From positions 1,550,001-1,614,000 of the forward strand of contig RCTD01000009.1 of NCBI GenBank assembly GCA_014898415.1: a DNA stretch of 64,000 nt. The letters run 5' to 3'. Shown here one piece after another: positions 22,883 through 35,650 of this stretch (positions are counted from its first letter, which is position 1; each line of letters starts with the position of its first letter). Under the pieces are notes generated by a model, which was not told where the DNA came from, ran no database searches, and saw only the letters and a program-made list of their open reading frames with translations. This DNA comes from Stromatinia cepivora. Taxonomy: Eukaryota > Ascomycota > Leotiomycetes > Helotiales > Sclerotiniaceae. Position numbers and translations under genes: made by a program.

Positions 22883-25800
22883 ATGGAAACTAATGCATAT
22901 CATCAAACGGCAAGTAAACAAATAGCTTCTTCAGACGAGGAGGACCTTTTGTCATTTTATGATGTTGTTACTGTCATTCAACCTCAAGTTCACTCTTCTT
23001 CTGTCAATATTGGTGCTTTTCGAGAAAATATAGCTTTTGCACATAGCAATGGCAATGCTGTTGTAGGTGTCAATAGCAGATCCATCAACAAGGTTTCGCG
23101 ATCTTCTTACTCCACTCAACCTCCATCCTCTCCAAACGGTAATCAAGGTGATACCAAAACTTTTCTCTCTCCTTCAACTACCTGCAGACCGGAAACCATC
23201 TTTGGACCTCCTTTGGAGAATCCAGAAGGTCCACTTCCTAAAACATCGCCCAATTCATTTCAAGCTTCGAATTCGGTTCCTCAACTTTCTGTCGCTGATC
23301 AAGGGCAAGGTCTCACTATACCAGTCACAACGTCATCGGTGACTAGATCAAGCTCCCTAGAGAAATCTCCACGATCCTCAAGTCCCGACCTGATTCAATT
23401 CACTCCTCCGAAGAAAAGTTTGTCAAAAAAGGAAAGTCAGAAAACTAAGAAGCCCCTTGAAATTCACGCCTCAAGGCTGAAATCTATTGCACCCGCCTTC
23501 TCTGCATTGAATCCTTTTCCTTCTTCGAGATTACCCCGCACACAAGGAGACTTTGAGAGAAATCCAGCGTCTCCTTCTGTTGATAACCTAACCATTCCTG
23601 AACCGCAGATGTCCATATCAGCTATCACAAACACTCAGCACTGCAAAAGCTTGCCAGACATCCCTAAGAAAGACATTACCCAAACTACTATTAGCGATAA
23701 ACTTTCCCTTACTAGGATAGCCAGTATGGAATTACCACCAGCTCTTCACGCTGTGGATGTAGTCACGACGATAGTTAGTTTTGTACATCAACCACTTTAT
23801 CTTCTCTAACAATTACTAAACAGAATGTTGACTTGATTGCTTCACAGCAGTCTGCTTCAGCTGCTCACGATCCGCCTCAAAGCTCGAAGATGTCAGACTT
23901 ACCAATCCCTTCTCTACTCGCTGAAAAGGACAAGGGAGATTCTTCCGCTGCTGTATTATCAAGTCCTATCGTCCCGGGTATTCCTGGCAACGTTCCTCTC
24001 CAACCCGGCTCGTCATCTCCGGTGGATTTTTCTGCTGTCGTGTCATCTACTCGCATTACCCAAGCCTCTATGCCATTTGCACTTGCCACAAGAACAACTG
24101 ATGACGTTTTTGCAGAACTCAAGCGGCCTTTACATGCTCAAGCAAGGTTAATCCAGACTGATACTAAACTTAGGTTTTCCGCTGATACTTCCAGCAACAA
24201 TATTCAGATTCTCGACAAATATAACAAGTCAAACCAAGATGAGCCGCCTACTGTTGAAGAAGGGGAAGACGAAGAGGACGAAGAGGATCTGAACCAACCC
24301 GCTCCAGATATTAAACGAATCTCAGCACGAAAGCAAAAAAATGCTGCCATATTTGACACATTTCTCAAAGAAGCTGCCAAACAACCCAAGACAGAAAAGA
24401 TTTCACATGCGAATGATGAAGCAGTTCAGTCTACCAGGTGGTTAATTGAACAGGCGGAAAAGCAACATATCATAGAAAATCCCAGAGATTATCAACTTGA
24501 ATTGTTTGAGAAGGCCAAGAAACAGAATATCATAGCTGTGCTGGACACCGGTATGTTTTCCTCCAACCTTCTTTCTTCGAGTGTTGCTAATTCCACCAGG
24601 TTCTGGCAAAACATTTATTGCAGTTCTTCTACTTCGTTATATCATTGACCAAGAGCTTGAAGATAGAGCTATTGGCAAATCTAAGCGTGTGTCATTCTTC
24701 TTGGTAAGGCCCACCTACTCCCTGATAGATCAATACTGACATGTAAATGAGGTTGATTCTGTAACTCTTTGTCATCAACAACACTCAGTACTTAAAAACA
24801 ACCTCAATCAGCCAACGGACATGATCTGCGGGATCATGGGAACAGACCTTTCTGATCACAAAAAGTGGAAGAAAAGAATGGATACAAACATGGTGATTGT
24901 ATGCACTGCAGAAATTCTTCGACAATGCTTACACCATTCATTTGTTACAATGGGCCAAATTAATCTGCTAATTTTCGATGAAGCGCATCATGCAAAGAAG
25001 GATCATCCTTATGCCAGGATTATCAAGGATTTCTATCGCAATGATACAGAGGAACCTATTTCTCTACCAAAAATATTTGGGATGACAGCATCACCTGTCG
25101 ACGCTAGGGATAATGTCAAAAAAGCTGCGGAAGAGCTCGAAGGTCTTCTACACAGTCAAATTTGCACTGCAGTAGATCCTAGCTTGATGCAGTACTCGAT
25201 CAAAGGCAAGCCGGAGACCATTGCTTACTATGATCCCTTGGGCCCGAGATTTGACACTCCTCTTTATCTCGAGATGCTCCCACTTCTAAAGGAGAATCCT
25301 ATTTTTCGGAAGCCATTTATATTTGGGAAAGAAGCCAGTCGAACTCTGGGGTCTTGGTGTGCTGACCAAATCTGGACTTTTTGTCTTCAAGAGGAAGAGT
25401 CCAAGAAACTTCAAGCAAAGACGGAGCAGGCGCATCACAACAAAAGAGTTCCGGAGCCATTGGAGGTCCTAGAGAAACGCAAGGGACAACTTCAAGAGGC
25501 GAAATCCATTGTCAAAGATCATATTTTTGAGCCACCTCACTTTGCGTCAAAATTATCAGATGACCTCACAACGAAAGTTCATTATTCGACTAATTTGTCT
25601 ACAAAGGTGGTTGCTCTCTTGAGTATTCTAAAAGATAGATTTCAACGACCAACTAATGACAAATGTATTGTATTTGTCAGAGAGAGGTACACTGCACGAC
25701 TTCTAGCCTCACTTCTCTCCACACCTGAAGCCGGAACATCGTTTTTGAAGGTTGCACCGCTGGTATGTAATTAATTTATCCACTCAATAGTACAAATCTA

Positions 25801-28800
25801 ACATTCTCATAGGTTGGTACCACGTCTGCTTCAGCCGGGGAAATGCATATCACATTTAGATCGCAAACCCTTACCATGCACGATTTTCGCAATGGTAAAA
25901 TAAATTGTCTTATCGCAACATCCGTTGCCGAAGAAGGTCTTGATATTCCTGATTGTAATCTCGTCGTTAGATTCGATCTGTACAGTACAGTAATCCAGTA
26001 CATTCAATCCAGAGGCCGTGCTAGACATGTGAACTCGAGGTATTATCACATGGTAGAGAGCCATAATGAAGAACAGATTCGAACAATCAAGGAAGTTTTG
26101 AAGCATGAGAAAATGCTGAAGGATTTTGCTTCTGCTCTACCCGAAGATCGAAAGTTGACTGGCAACGATTTCAATATGGACTATTTTCTCAGAAAAGAGC
26201 GAACCCATCGAGTCTACACCGTTCCTGGTAGCAATGCAAAACTCACTTACAGAATGAGCTTAACGGTTCTATCTGCCTTCGTTGACTCACTTCCTCAAGC
26301 TCAAGAGTCAGCTCTTCGGGTAGATTATGTCGTCACAACTGTCAATAAGCAGTTTATTTGTGAAGTCATTTTACCAGAAGAATCACCTATACGTGGAGCA
26401 ATTGGTCGGCCAGCAACAACTAAACAGGTGGCCAAATGTTCGGCAGCTTTCGAAACATGTGTAATTTTGCATCAGAAGGGCTACATTGATCAATTCCTGC
26501 TCTCCACATTCAAGAAGTCGGCCCATATGATGAGAAACGCCCTTCTAGCCGTGGATGGAAAGAAACGAGAAGCTTATGAGATGAGCACGAAACCAACTTT
26601 ATGGTCATCTAAAGGAGAGCAAGGCATCTTTTATATGACTGTATTGTCTCTAAAATCTCCGGAGAGTCTCGACAGAGCATCGCAACCCTTGGGTCTACTT
26701 ACAAGATCTCCTTTGCCTGATTTGCCACAATTCGTTCTTCATTTTGGAGGCGGCCGAAACTCACCAGTTTCATGCGTGCCTCTCGCTTCTTCAGTGAAGC
26801 TCGAAGGAACCACGCTTGACCAACTTAATATGTTCACCCTATGTCTATTCCAGGATGTGTTCAGCAAAGCCTACAAATCGGATCCAGATAGTATGCCGTA
26901 CTTTTTAGTTCCTATCAATTGTCTAAATCCCACTGGTGACTGGAAAGGTTATGAGCCCATGTCAATAATTGATTGGGAGATAGTTAAATATGTCCAAGAC
27001 TTCGAGAACAAGCAGGCCGATAAACCATGGGAGCATAAGCCATGGTTGGGAAAGCCAGATGAGTATTTCAAAAACAAATTCATAACTGATCCTTTTGATG
27101 GATCTCGAAAATTGTGGTCAGTTGGAATCACAAAAGAATACAAACCTCTGGATCCAGTCCCACCAAATACAGCACCTAGAAAGGGAGCTAGGAAGAACAA
27201 CAGTAACATTATGGAGTATAGTTGTAGTCTTTGGGCAAAAGCTAGAACAAGACGAACCTTTGATGAAGAACAGCCTGTTGTTGAAGCAACATACATTTCG
27301 CTCCGCAGAAACTTGCTTGATGAGTTTGATGCAGGAGAAGTTGAAACTTCAAAGAAATGTTTCGTAATTTTGGAACCATTGAAGGTTTCACCTCTCCCAA
27401 CTACTGTGGTCGCAATGGCTTATCTACTACCTGCCATTATTCATCGAGTTGAATCGTATCTCATTGCTCTCGAAGCTACCGATCTATTGCATCTTGATAT
27501 ACGCCCCGATCTTGCATTGGAAGCCGTTACCAAGGATTCTGATAATTCCGAAGAGCATGGTGAAGAGCAAACAAATTTCCAACGAGGAATGGGCAACAAT
27601 TATGAACGACTTGAGTTTCTTGGAGATTGTTTCCTGAAGATGGGAACATCAATATCTCTATACGGTTTAAACCCTGACAGTGATGAATTTCGTTATCATG
27701 TTGATCGTATGTGCCTGATTTGCAACAAGAATCTGTTTAACACGGCTTTAAAGTTGGAGCTTTACAGGTTCATTCGATCAGCAGCCTTCAATCGACGTGC
27801 TTGGTATCCCGAAGGACCTGAGCTTTTAAGAGGTAAAACAGCTACTGCACCAAACACTCACAAGCTCGGTGACAAGTCAATTGCAGATGTTTGTGAGGCA
27901 ATGATTGGCGCTGCTTTACTCAGCCATCATGAAAGCAAATCCATGGATAATGCAGTTCGTGCGGTTACTGAAGTTGTCAATAGTGACAATCACAAAGCTA
28001 TAGTATGGTCTGACTATTACAAGTTATATCAGAAGCCAAAATACCAAACTGCTGTAGCTACAGCTGCACAAATAGACCTGGCGAGACAAGTTGAGACGAA
28101 ACATCCGTATCATTTCAAATACCCACGGCTTTTAAGATCAGCATCCACCCACCCAGCATATTCGTTTTCTTACGAACAAATTCCCAGCTATCAACGACTC
28201 GAATTCTTGGGTGATGCGCTACTAGATATGGTATGCGTTAACTTCCTCTTTCACAAATACACGTCCAAAGATCCTCAATGGCTCACTGAGCACAAGATGG
28301 CCATGGTATCCAACCAGTTTCTCGGAGCTCTCTGTGTCCAATTAGGCTTTCACAAGCATATGCTTACACTTGATTCTCAGGTTCAAAAAATGGTTGCAGA
28401 CTATGCCTGTGATATCAATGAAGCTCTTATCCAAGCTAAAGCAGATGCCAAGAGAGTGGGTAAATCAGATGATGATTACGCTCCTGATTATTGGATCACC
28501 GTTCGTCAACCTCCTAAATGTCTCCCTGATATGGTAGAAGCATTCATCGGTGCCATTTTCGTTGATTCTGAGTATAAGTTTGACGAAGTAGAGAAGTTCT
28601 TTGATATGCACATCAAATGGTATTTTAAGGATATGAGTATCTACGATACCTACGCCAATAAGCATCCAACCACTTTCCTCACCAATTTCTTGCAAAAGAA
28701 TATGGGTTGTGAAGACTGGGCACCTGTTAGTCGTGAAATGCCTGGAGAAGATGGTAGAAAGAATGTTGTAGTCTGTGGTGTCATTGTGCACAATAAGGTG

Positions 28801-29121
28801 GTATCAACTTTCCAAGCTGAAAGCATGCGATATGCCAAGGTGGGTGCAGCTAGGAAGGCTTTGGCACAGTTGGAGGGTATAAGTGTTCGAGAATTTAGAG
28901 AAAAATTCGAATGTTCATGTAAGGGGGATGTTGTTGATGCGGAGGGCAATATCGAATTTGTTGAGCGTGAGGATGAAATGACGGGGATGGGTATGGGACC
29001 GGGATATAGAGAAGAGGTTGTTGGGGATATTTTGAAGGAAGTCGAGGATGATATGAATGGAGAGGAAAAGGAGAATAAAACTCTGGAGGATATGGCGGAA
29101 GGAAAATTACTGGAGATATAA
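22883..29121 (+). CDS. dcl1: Dicer-like protein 1
   Basis: This endonuclease cuts double-stranded RNA into small RNAs for silencing. Five exons (22883-23773, 23824-24550, 24600-24703, 24752-25762, 25813-29121) keep frame and give 2013 residues. Domains in order: a Ser/Pro-rich N-terminal extension (1-~480); DEAH helicase with Walker A LDTGSGKT (537-544) and DEAHH (650-654); helicase C with [10 protein letters not shown] (~973); Dicer dimerisation domain (~1060-1160); RNase IIIa (YERLEFLGD at 1508-1516, second site Asp1603 and Glu1606); RNase IIIb (LEFLGD to Asp1712, second site Asp1817 and Glu1820); and a C-terminal dsRNA-binding-like region (~1864-1935). Both active sites look complete. Blocks such as MGTDL and VIVCTAEIL are those of fungal Dcl1 rather than Dcl2. 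The start is uncertain: an ATG at 23893 would remove the long extension. Introns are 48-50 nt. Confidence 0.93.
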
Positions 29122-30152
29122 AGCAGGGAATTGTACTGATGAACGGTCGATGGCGGGCTTTACGGTTATTCATCCACGACTTGATGGCTATGAATTACGC
29201 ACGAGTTCAGCATTTCAAGGCGATAATATACCGGTAGACAGCATGGCATTTCTCAAGATTCATGACGTTTGACGATTATGATTTCTTACGATCAGATGAT
29301 TTTATGGATTTTTTTTTAGTGAGCATGGCATTATGACATGATGACATTTCAAAATTACGGATCATCACTTTTATTTTATTTTATTTCCATCCATCTCAAT
29401 TCAACCGCATCTTTGCTTGAGAGACGTTGGTCTATCCTGTCTAAAGGTATATTATATCGACCTCCGACCTTCTCCTGCATAGGGGAGCAGATAGGTAATT
29501 GGTCACTATGAGATGTGATAATTACGATGAGATATGATGCGATGGGATTTCTCTTCATAGATGGTGCATGGATGGTACATACATACCTACCTACCTACCT
29601 ACCTCTCTACCCAGCATGTTGAGAGTTTGAGATGGCAATTGAATGATAGATATATTGATTTCTTCAACTTGTTCTTTCTTATATGTAGGTAGCCTGGTGA
29701 ATTGGTTGATTATATACGATATAAGATATATGATATACGATATAGCATCTAATTGAAGTGAAATAAGTAAATAAGTAGAGTAGGTAAAATAAAGTAAAAT
29801 GCAACGCCAAAAATGCTATTATTCCTATTATTCCTATAATATGATGTGATGATATGATATGATATCCAAACTCCGATGTTAAAATGCTCCAGCCTTGATC
29901 TTTATTGGATATGGACATTATTCGTTCGTCTAGTTGTTTTTTCGCTTCTGGTTTCCTTTTCTCTCTTCTCTTGTTGGTAAGGTGAATAGGGGTGATGTGA
30001 CATTGTAGCTTGGTTTCTGGTTGATGGGGTCAGGGTAGTTTGTCTCGTCTGATTACTTAGGTATTATTATGGAGAGCTCATGTCTCTTCTTGTGTCTCCG
30101 GATTTTCATGCAATATCTTTCCCCTCTCATCATTGATATTCAACCCCAAAAA
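29122..30152. other. Intergenic region between convergent dcl1 and pex12
   Basis: 3' flanks of two convergent genes. No gene was seen. It contains a short TACC microsatellite and AT-rich ATATGATAT-type repeats near 29710-29870. Confidence 0.6.
29574..29608. repeat. TACC tetranucleotide microsatellite
   Basis: A run of TACA followed by TACC units (ACATACCTACCTACCTACC) with a slightly degenerate end. Confidence 0.8.
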
Positions 30153-31496
30153 TTAAACCAAAACCCTCCTCAAACCCCCCACACCACCCAATACCCTCCT
30201 TCCACTAACAGCACATCTACCCGCTCCACTTTCCCATTTCCCTTCTCTTCCCTTCTCTCCTTTCCCTTCCCCATCACCCTTCCCATCACCCTTCATAAAC
30301 TTCTCCTGCAAATCATGCAACCCCTCAATCCATCGATGAATACAAGTATAACAATACACATATCCCGTTTGACACGCGGTCGGCGTTGTGATTTCTTCGA
30401 GACAAATTGGACAATTTTCTAGAGAGGTTGAGGGGGAAGGAGCTGGGACCACGTAGATGGGGAGGTGGGTTAGGGTTGAGATTGGGGGGTTGGTTGGTTC
30501 TTCTGATTCTGAGGAGGGTTCTTCCGATGTGGATTTTGAGGTGGTTTCCGGTTTTGTTGCGGGAGAAGGCGTGTATGATATAATAGGCGGTGGTAATTCT
30601 AATCCTTCTGTTGCTTTTCGAGATAATTGTCTTGCGAAATCACTCGCGTGCCACCATTCCAGGAACTTCAGCGCAAAAATACTGGTTGGTAATAATAGTT
30701 TTAACCCAGATCCTAATCTTCCCATTACCAGTCTTGGATCCAGAAGACTTCTTATTCCTAAATTCGACCCCGGTATTGAAGATGAAGCAGCATTTTTAAT
30801 CACTTCAAAGGCTTGGAAATCTGCCTGACTTAATCTTCGTATCCGCGTTCCTATTAACCATAGAAATGGATCGGAATATACCCCAGACCCGGACTTTGAA
30901 CCCGAGAATAGATATCGTAGATTAAATGCTAAGATACTGAAATAATATGCCGCGTTCACACTGGGATATACATTTGTAAGAAACCATCGATAATAATGTA
31001 GAAATCGTTGTTTGAGCGTTGGATTTGGTGGCATGCGTGTGTAATTTGCGCCGAGAAGTGCTCTTGGTGCATTGATTTCTTGAGATTCATCGAGTCGACG
31101 TTTCAGATATGGGATTCCAACAGTCACAGCGAGATTCTTCCATACATCTCCTCTTGTAAGTTTTGTCGTTTCTCGTAAACTGGCATTGGCTCCCTCGACC
31201 GTAAGTCGCAGATCGCCTACTGAGGCAGGTAAGGCGCGTTCGCGTTTTAAGGAATAGAAGTTTTCGACAAAGGAGGAGGAATAGGTGGTTAGGTAGTGGT
31301 GTTCGATTGCTAGGAAGAGGAGAGCGTGGATTTCGTGGAAGGAGTTGAGGATTGGGAGGAGGTGCCGCGGATGTCGGTGTGTGGCGATGGTTAGGAGGTA
31401 GTGGAGAGAGGGAGGAAGGAGGGACGATAGTTGGGTGGAGGACAGAAGTTCGAAGAGAGAGGGTTTGTAGGGGTCCAAGGGTGGTTCGGAAGACAT
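30153..31496 (-). CDS. pex12: Peroxin-12, peroxisomal RING E3 ligase subunit
   Basis: PEX12 acts with PEX2 and PEX10 in the peroxisomal membrane to ubiquitinate the import receptor PEX5. The single exon encodes 447 residues from ATG 31496. The N-terminal part carries family blocks PSLFELLSSTQLSSLLPPSL and HPRHLLPILN, then LTRGDVWKNLAVTVGIPYLKRRLDE, NVYPSVNAAYYFSILAFNLRYLF and a hydrophobic segment near LLLPTSIFALKFLEWW. The C-terminal RING-like domain has Cys362-Pro-Ile-Cys365, Cys375, Cys382, Cys385 and His387, then CAVSGRRVLGG. This incomplete ligand set is normal for PEX12. A Gly/Lys/Glu-rich insertion (KGDGKGDGEGKGEKG) interrupts the RING. It faces dcl1 tail to tail. Confidence 0.93.
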   Translation of the reverse strand: MSSEPPLDPYKPSLFELLSSTQLSSLLPPSLHYLLTIATHRHPRHLLPILNSFHEIHALLFLAIEHHYLTTYSSSFVENFYSLKRERALPASVGDLRLTVEGANASLRETTKLTRGDVWKNLAVTVGIPYLKRRLDESQEINAPRALLGANYTRMPPNPTLKQRFLHYYRWFLTNVYPSVNAAYYFSILAFNLRYLFSGSKSGSGVYSDPFLWLIGTRIRRLSQADFQAFEVIKNAASSSIPGSNLGIRSLLDPRLVMGRLGSGLKLLLPTSIFALKFLEWWHASDFARQLSRKATEGLELPPPIISYTPSPATKPETTSKSTSEEPSSESEEPTNPPISTLTHLPIYVVPAPSPSTSLENCPICLEEITTPTACQTGYVYCYTCIHRWIEGLHDLQEKFMKGDGKGDGEGKGEKGREGKWESGAGRCAVSGRRVLGGVGGLRRVLV

Positions 31497-32729
31497 GATG
31501 GGCAGACGGTGTGAGGTGTGTTGCAGGATGTATTAAATGGCTGGTATTGTTTATAGCTAGGTTCGTGATGGTTTCAGTAGACAGCCCGAAAACCAACGGC
31601 AGGCTTCGATACTCGATACTTTCGACACAGGTGTTCGTAATATCCGCTATGTCTCGTGCTTAATTCAATTGCTAGCTTCACGATTTGGTGGTAAAGAAGT
31701 TGCGGGTATGAGAGAAGCCAAAGTCGAGACAATCAGATGAATATTGATAGACAATAAGATTGACACTATTTGCATCTCATATGGCATAATATATAACCTT
31801 AGACATCATATATGAGTATGGGGTGTAGTTGAAGGATATATGAATGTATTGATAAGAAGCTATGAAAGTATGAGAGGTATGAAGCATGAAGGAAGGTATC
31901 TTCTGTCGCGAGGCTGCAATGCCGAGGTTGAGAGCTTACCTAATCGGAGTTATGTTGTAGTGTGATCACGTGCTTGGTGATGAGACTATCTAGCAGCCCT
32001 TCTCATATATCCAAATATTTCCTAAACAAGTACATCTATAGACAAAATCAAAAAATCTTTCACAACCACCCAGCTACTCCTAAGATATCTTTCCAAATAA
32101 ATCCTTTATACTTATTCTAAAGAATAGGGAATCCTCAAATCCATCATCCGCTCTTATCACAGCAAGCTCCAAACCCCTCCCATCTTTTCAATTTTCCGTC
32201 GAAAGAAACTTTTATCTATTCATTCATTCATTCATTCACCCATCGTTATTATCATAACCATTAATCATCAAGTACTTATTTATTTATTTATTAATTAATA
32301 AACTCGCTATTTACCACTGGACTTGAACTCAGACTCATACCACCTCCCTACTCCCTACTCTTCATTCATTAGTACATACATACGCACGTACTAATAAGTC
32401 CCTAATAGTAAATCCCATCACTCATTCTTTCCTCTCCTCATTCCTTGTTACTTAAACATTCAACTCCTATTCCTATTCCTATTTCTTCGCTTCCAAATAC
32501 ATGCCATCCCAAGTTGAATAAACCAAACGCCAAAGTAATGAGATGATAGTATTTGTATCTGTACGTTTGTTCATCCGTTCGTAGTTAATTAATCCGCTTT
32601 AATCGCACTGTATGTTCATTAGATTCCTTTCCTACTTCAACATTCCACCAATACCATCTGAAATACAGAAGTGCGCAGGTAAAAAGGGAGGCGAGGATAA
32701 GACAAAAGATACAAGAAGGAAAAAAAAAC
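31497..32729. other. Intergenic region with simple repeats
   Basis: Promoter side of pex12 and 3' flank of the nonaspanin gene. It includes short CATT and TATT runs at about 32218-32300. No gene was seen. Confidence 0.55.
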
Positions 32730-34967
32730 TCACCCATAAACCCTCCTTACAAACCAAAAACAAGTCAAAAATCCCACCGTTCCCGTCGCTAACCCGTAAG
32801 TCACAGCCACAACCCCACAATAACTAAAAAACAACACTCCACTAACAAACCCCTCAATATGTAACCTACGCATATAAAACCATACACAATACATCATAAC
32901 CCAAACTGCGGATCCTCCTCCTACTAAAAAGGAATGCCACCACCAATTATAATCTTCGGCGCATAGTTTGATGTAGATGGTTACAATTGTAACTTCTGCG
33001 ATTGTGATGATCAGAAGAAGAGTTATGAGGGAGAGGAAACCAAAGACGTAGTAATAGCCACTCTTATCTTGCCAGAGGGATTGGAAGACGAAGAGAAGTT
33101 CGATGAAGATTACTGCGAAAGGAATGAGGCCGGCTAGGAGGATGGATGAGGTTGAACGAATGTACCATGGTTGGATTGGAACTTGACGTGGGATAATGGA
33201 GGTTTTGGTAGGGGATTCCCAGGCACCGGAACGGGTATAGCCGTAGTATGAACCGGCATAAACGAGAGGGAGTTGAATGCAGAGCCAGAGAAATACGAGG
33301 GCGATGAGAGTACCAAATGGAAGAGCGGTACTGGAAGCTTGAGCCCAAACGAAAAGATTAAGGATGAAGATTAGGGAGAAGAGAAGACCGGGGAAGAGAG
33401 TGGCGGTAATTAGAGTATTTTTACGCCAGTTTAGACCTCCAAATGTTTTGTAAACACGTGCGCTGAAGTAACCAGAGAAAACTCCTGCGAAGATGAAAAG
33501 ACCAATTCCGACACTGATGAAACCACCACGGAAACTGGGATTTAGGATACCCAAACTACTAAGAGAAAGTAGTCCGAATGCCATAAAGACGAGTTGCATT
33601 CCGGATCCAACCAATGGAGCTAGGATATATCCATAAGGAGGTGGACGGAAAACATCTGCATGAAGTAACTTCCATCCCGTAATATCTTCCAATTGTTCAT
33701 CATCGGAAGAAACATCGGCATCATTCTCAGTATCAACCTGATCCAATAAACCAAGTCCAATTTTCTCTCCAGTTTTTGGTGATCTTGCTCCACTACCAGG
33801 TCCAGATGATCTTTTTTGTTTCAATTTTCCATCTTCTCCAGAAACATCCTTGCTGTATGCTTTGATATCTCCCCGAACTGTCCTGGCTAAAATCATAGCA
33901 ACGATACCACTAAGAAGTCCAGAAATAATTAAAGAATTGACAATAGCCAACCAATGAATTCTTGATCCCTCTTCTTGGTTAACAAAGTATAGATCCCATC
34001 GATTTCTCCATTCAACCTTTTCATCTTCCCGGAAATAAACAGAATATGTGTATGGAATTTCCATTGTAGCTCCATCATCCAAATCTATTTCTCTTTCCGG
34101 TGGATGATATGATGAATGTGGATATGCGAGGGCGGATGAAGAATCAGTATGATTTGGTGCGAGGTATAATTCAAAAGGTGTATCGGAATCATTCAAGTCG
34201 GCAGGACATCCTGATTCGACTCTTTTATCGGCTCCAACACTCTTGGTATAAACTTCGAATCCAACAATAACTTTTCCACCTCTTTCCCCATCCTTTCCTG
34301 GAGCTTTTCGATATCGCAGAACGATTGTAAGATGATTGTTGATGAAGTATCTCGATTTGCCAGTTGGAGAGAAATCTTTATATCCCAATTTGAATCCGGC
34401 AGCATAATATTTCTTACTCTTATCCACAGTAACAAAACTTGTTGCTCCGGGTAAATTATCCACAATCCATTCCACAACATATCCATCCTTAACCAATTCC
34501 TTTGCGCGTTTGAGATCTCTTCGACTAACAGTTTTAGAACAGAGGAAATTACATTCTTGATCTTTTCCCATTACCAATTCAATATCTGATTGTGTGATTC
34601 GATCTCCTCGTAAAACTTCTCCAAGATTCAATGATATACTTTGACCGCTGAGTAGAGAAGATCCGGCATGACGAACACCGGTAGGAGGGCAGACGAATGG
34701 AAGATCGTAATAGGCATATTGTAATTGTGTATTATCGGAATAAACTTTATTGACTAGTAGAGGGATTGCTTCGTTGTCTTTATAACTTCTAATTGACCAA
34801 CCTATATACATGAGATGATAGTTAGATCATTATCCGGAACCTCAAATCAAAAAGAGAAGAGGAATGAATGGCAGAAACATACCCGGTATGTAGAAAGCAT
34901 CCGTTATCGAAATAGCTAGAAGAAAGAGTAACCAACTCCCTATTCTCATTGAAGAATTCGTAGCCAT
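32730..34967 (-). CDS. EMP70/TM9SF nonaspanin, endomembrane protein
   Basis: Nine-transmembrane proteins of this family sit in Golgi and endosome membranes and influence sorting, adhesion and metal balance. Exon 1 (34967-34883) encodes a signal peptide (MRIGSWLLFLLAISITDA) and the start of the lumenal domain AFYIPG; an 81-nt intron splits the Gly codon; exon 2 (34801-32730) continues WSIRSY. The total is 718 residues. The lumenal part has NKVYSDNTQLQYAYYDLPFVCPP and LGEVLRGDRI; the first membrane span is near IHWLAIVNSLIISGLLSGI. Further blocks are GWKLLHADVFRPP and FKTFGGLNWRKN-like ARVYKTFGGLNWRKN, then a row of hydrophobic spans to the C terminus WFVRRVYG. The signal peptide appears only with the spliced first exon, which supports that model. 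Assignment to a specific paralogue (TMN1/2/3) was not attempted. Confidence 0.93.
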
Positions 34968-35556
34968 ATTAATTTGTATTATCGTGTCCAATAAATCATT
35001 AAAAAGTGCAGGTAGGTATTGAGTAAAGGTTTTAAGTCCCCCCTAAGCCTTGAAGTTCGTGAGGTCCGTAAAATCTTTGGAAGATCGTCGCACCAAATGG
35101 GATTGCTGCCCTCGAAAGTAAATAATTTTACGAGTGAAATGATTCGATTATCGCGCGTTTGTTATTAGAGTTTCCCTTTTCCCCTGTTTGGCGGAATAGA
35201 TAAGTTAATCACAACTCCCACTTCCACTTCTCCAATCTTTTGGCCAATGTTTTGTCCGCCTAGTGGTCGTATCGCCCCGTTCTTCCTTCAAGATGGCATA
35301 AACCGTAATATGAGATTGTGTCAAGATAAGAAGTTTAAATCTTCAAGGGTTTAAAATTCTCAATAACGAGCGTAATTGGTACGGAGTACCTTTGAAGAAA
35401 TTAAATGGTGATAAGCTAGAGGATTGGAATATCTTTCTTGATGATTGTGAATATCTCTTTCGGTGAATGAATTAAGATAGAGGATTAGATGAATTGTTTT
35501 GTTGGATTATGATTGTAAAGGATTATTCGAAGGTTCGAGGCAAACAAGAGAAGTGG

Positions 35557-35650
35557 AGTGAGGAGTGAGGAGTGAGGAGTGAGGAGTGAGGAGTGAGGAG
35601 TGAGGAGTGAGGAGTGAGGAGTGAGGAGTGAGGAGTGAGGAGTGAGGAGT
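35557..35650. repeat. 7-bp minisatellite, GTGAGGA units
   Basis: About 13 nearly perfect head-to-tail copies of GTGAGGA over 94 bp. The strong strand asymmetry (G+A against C+T) is evident. Confidence 0.95.

Noticed and set aside
31087..31596. 169-codon minus-strand frame
   Set aside because: Overlaps the 5' part of pex12 in another frame; Ser/Pro/Leu-rich shadow.
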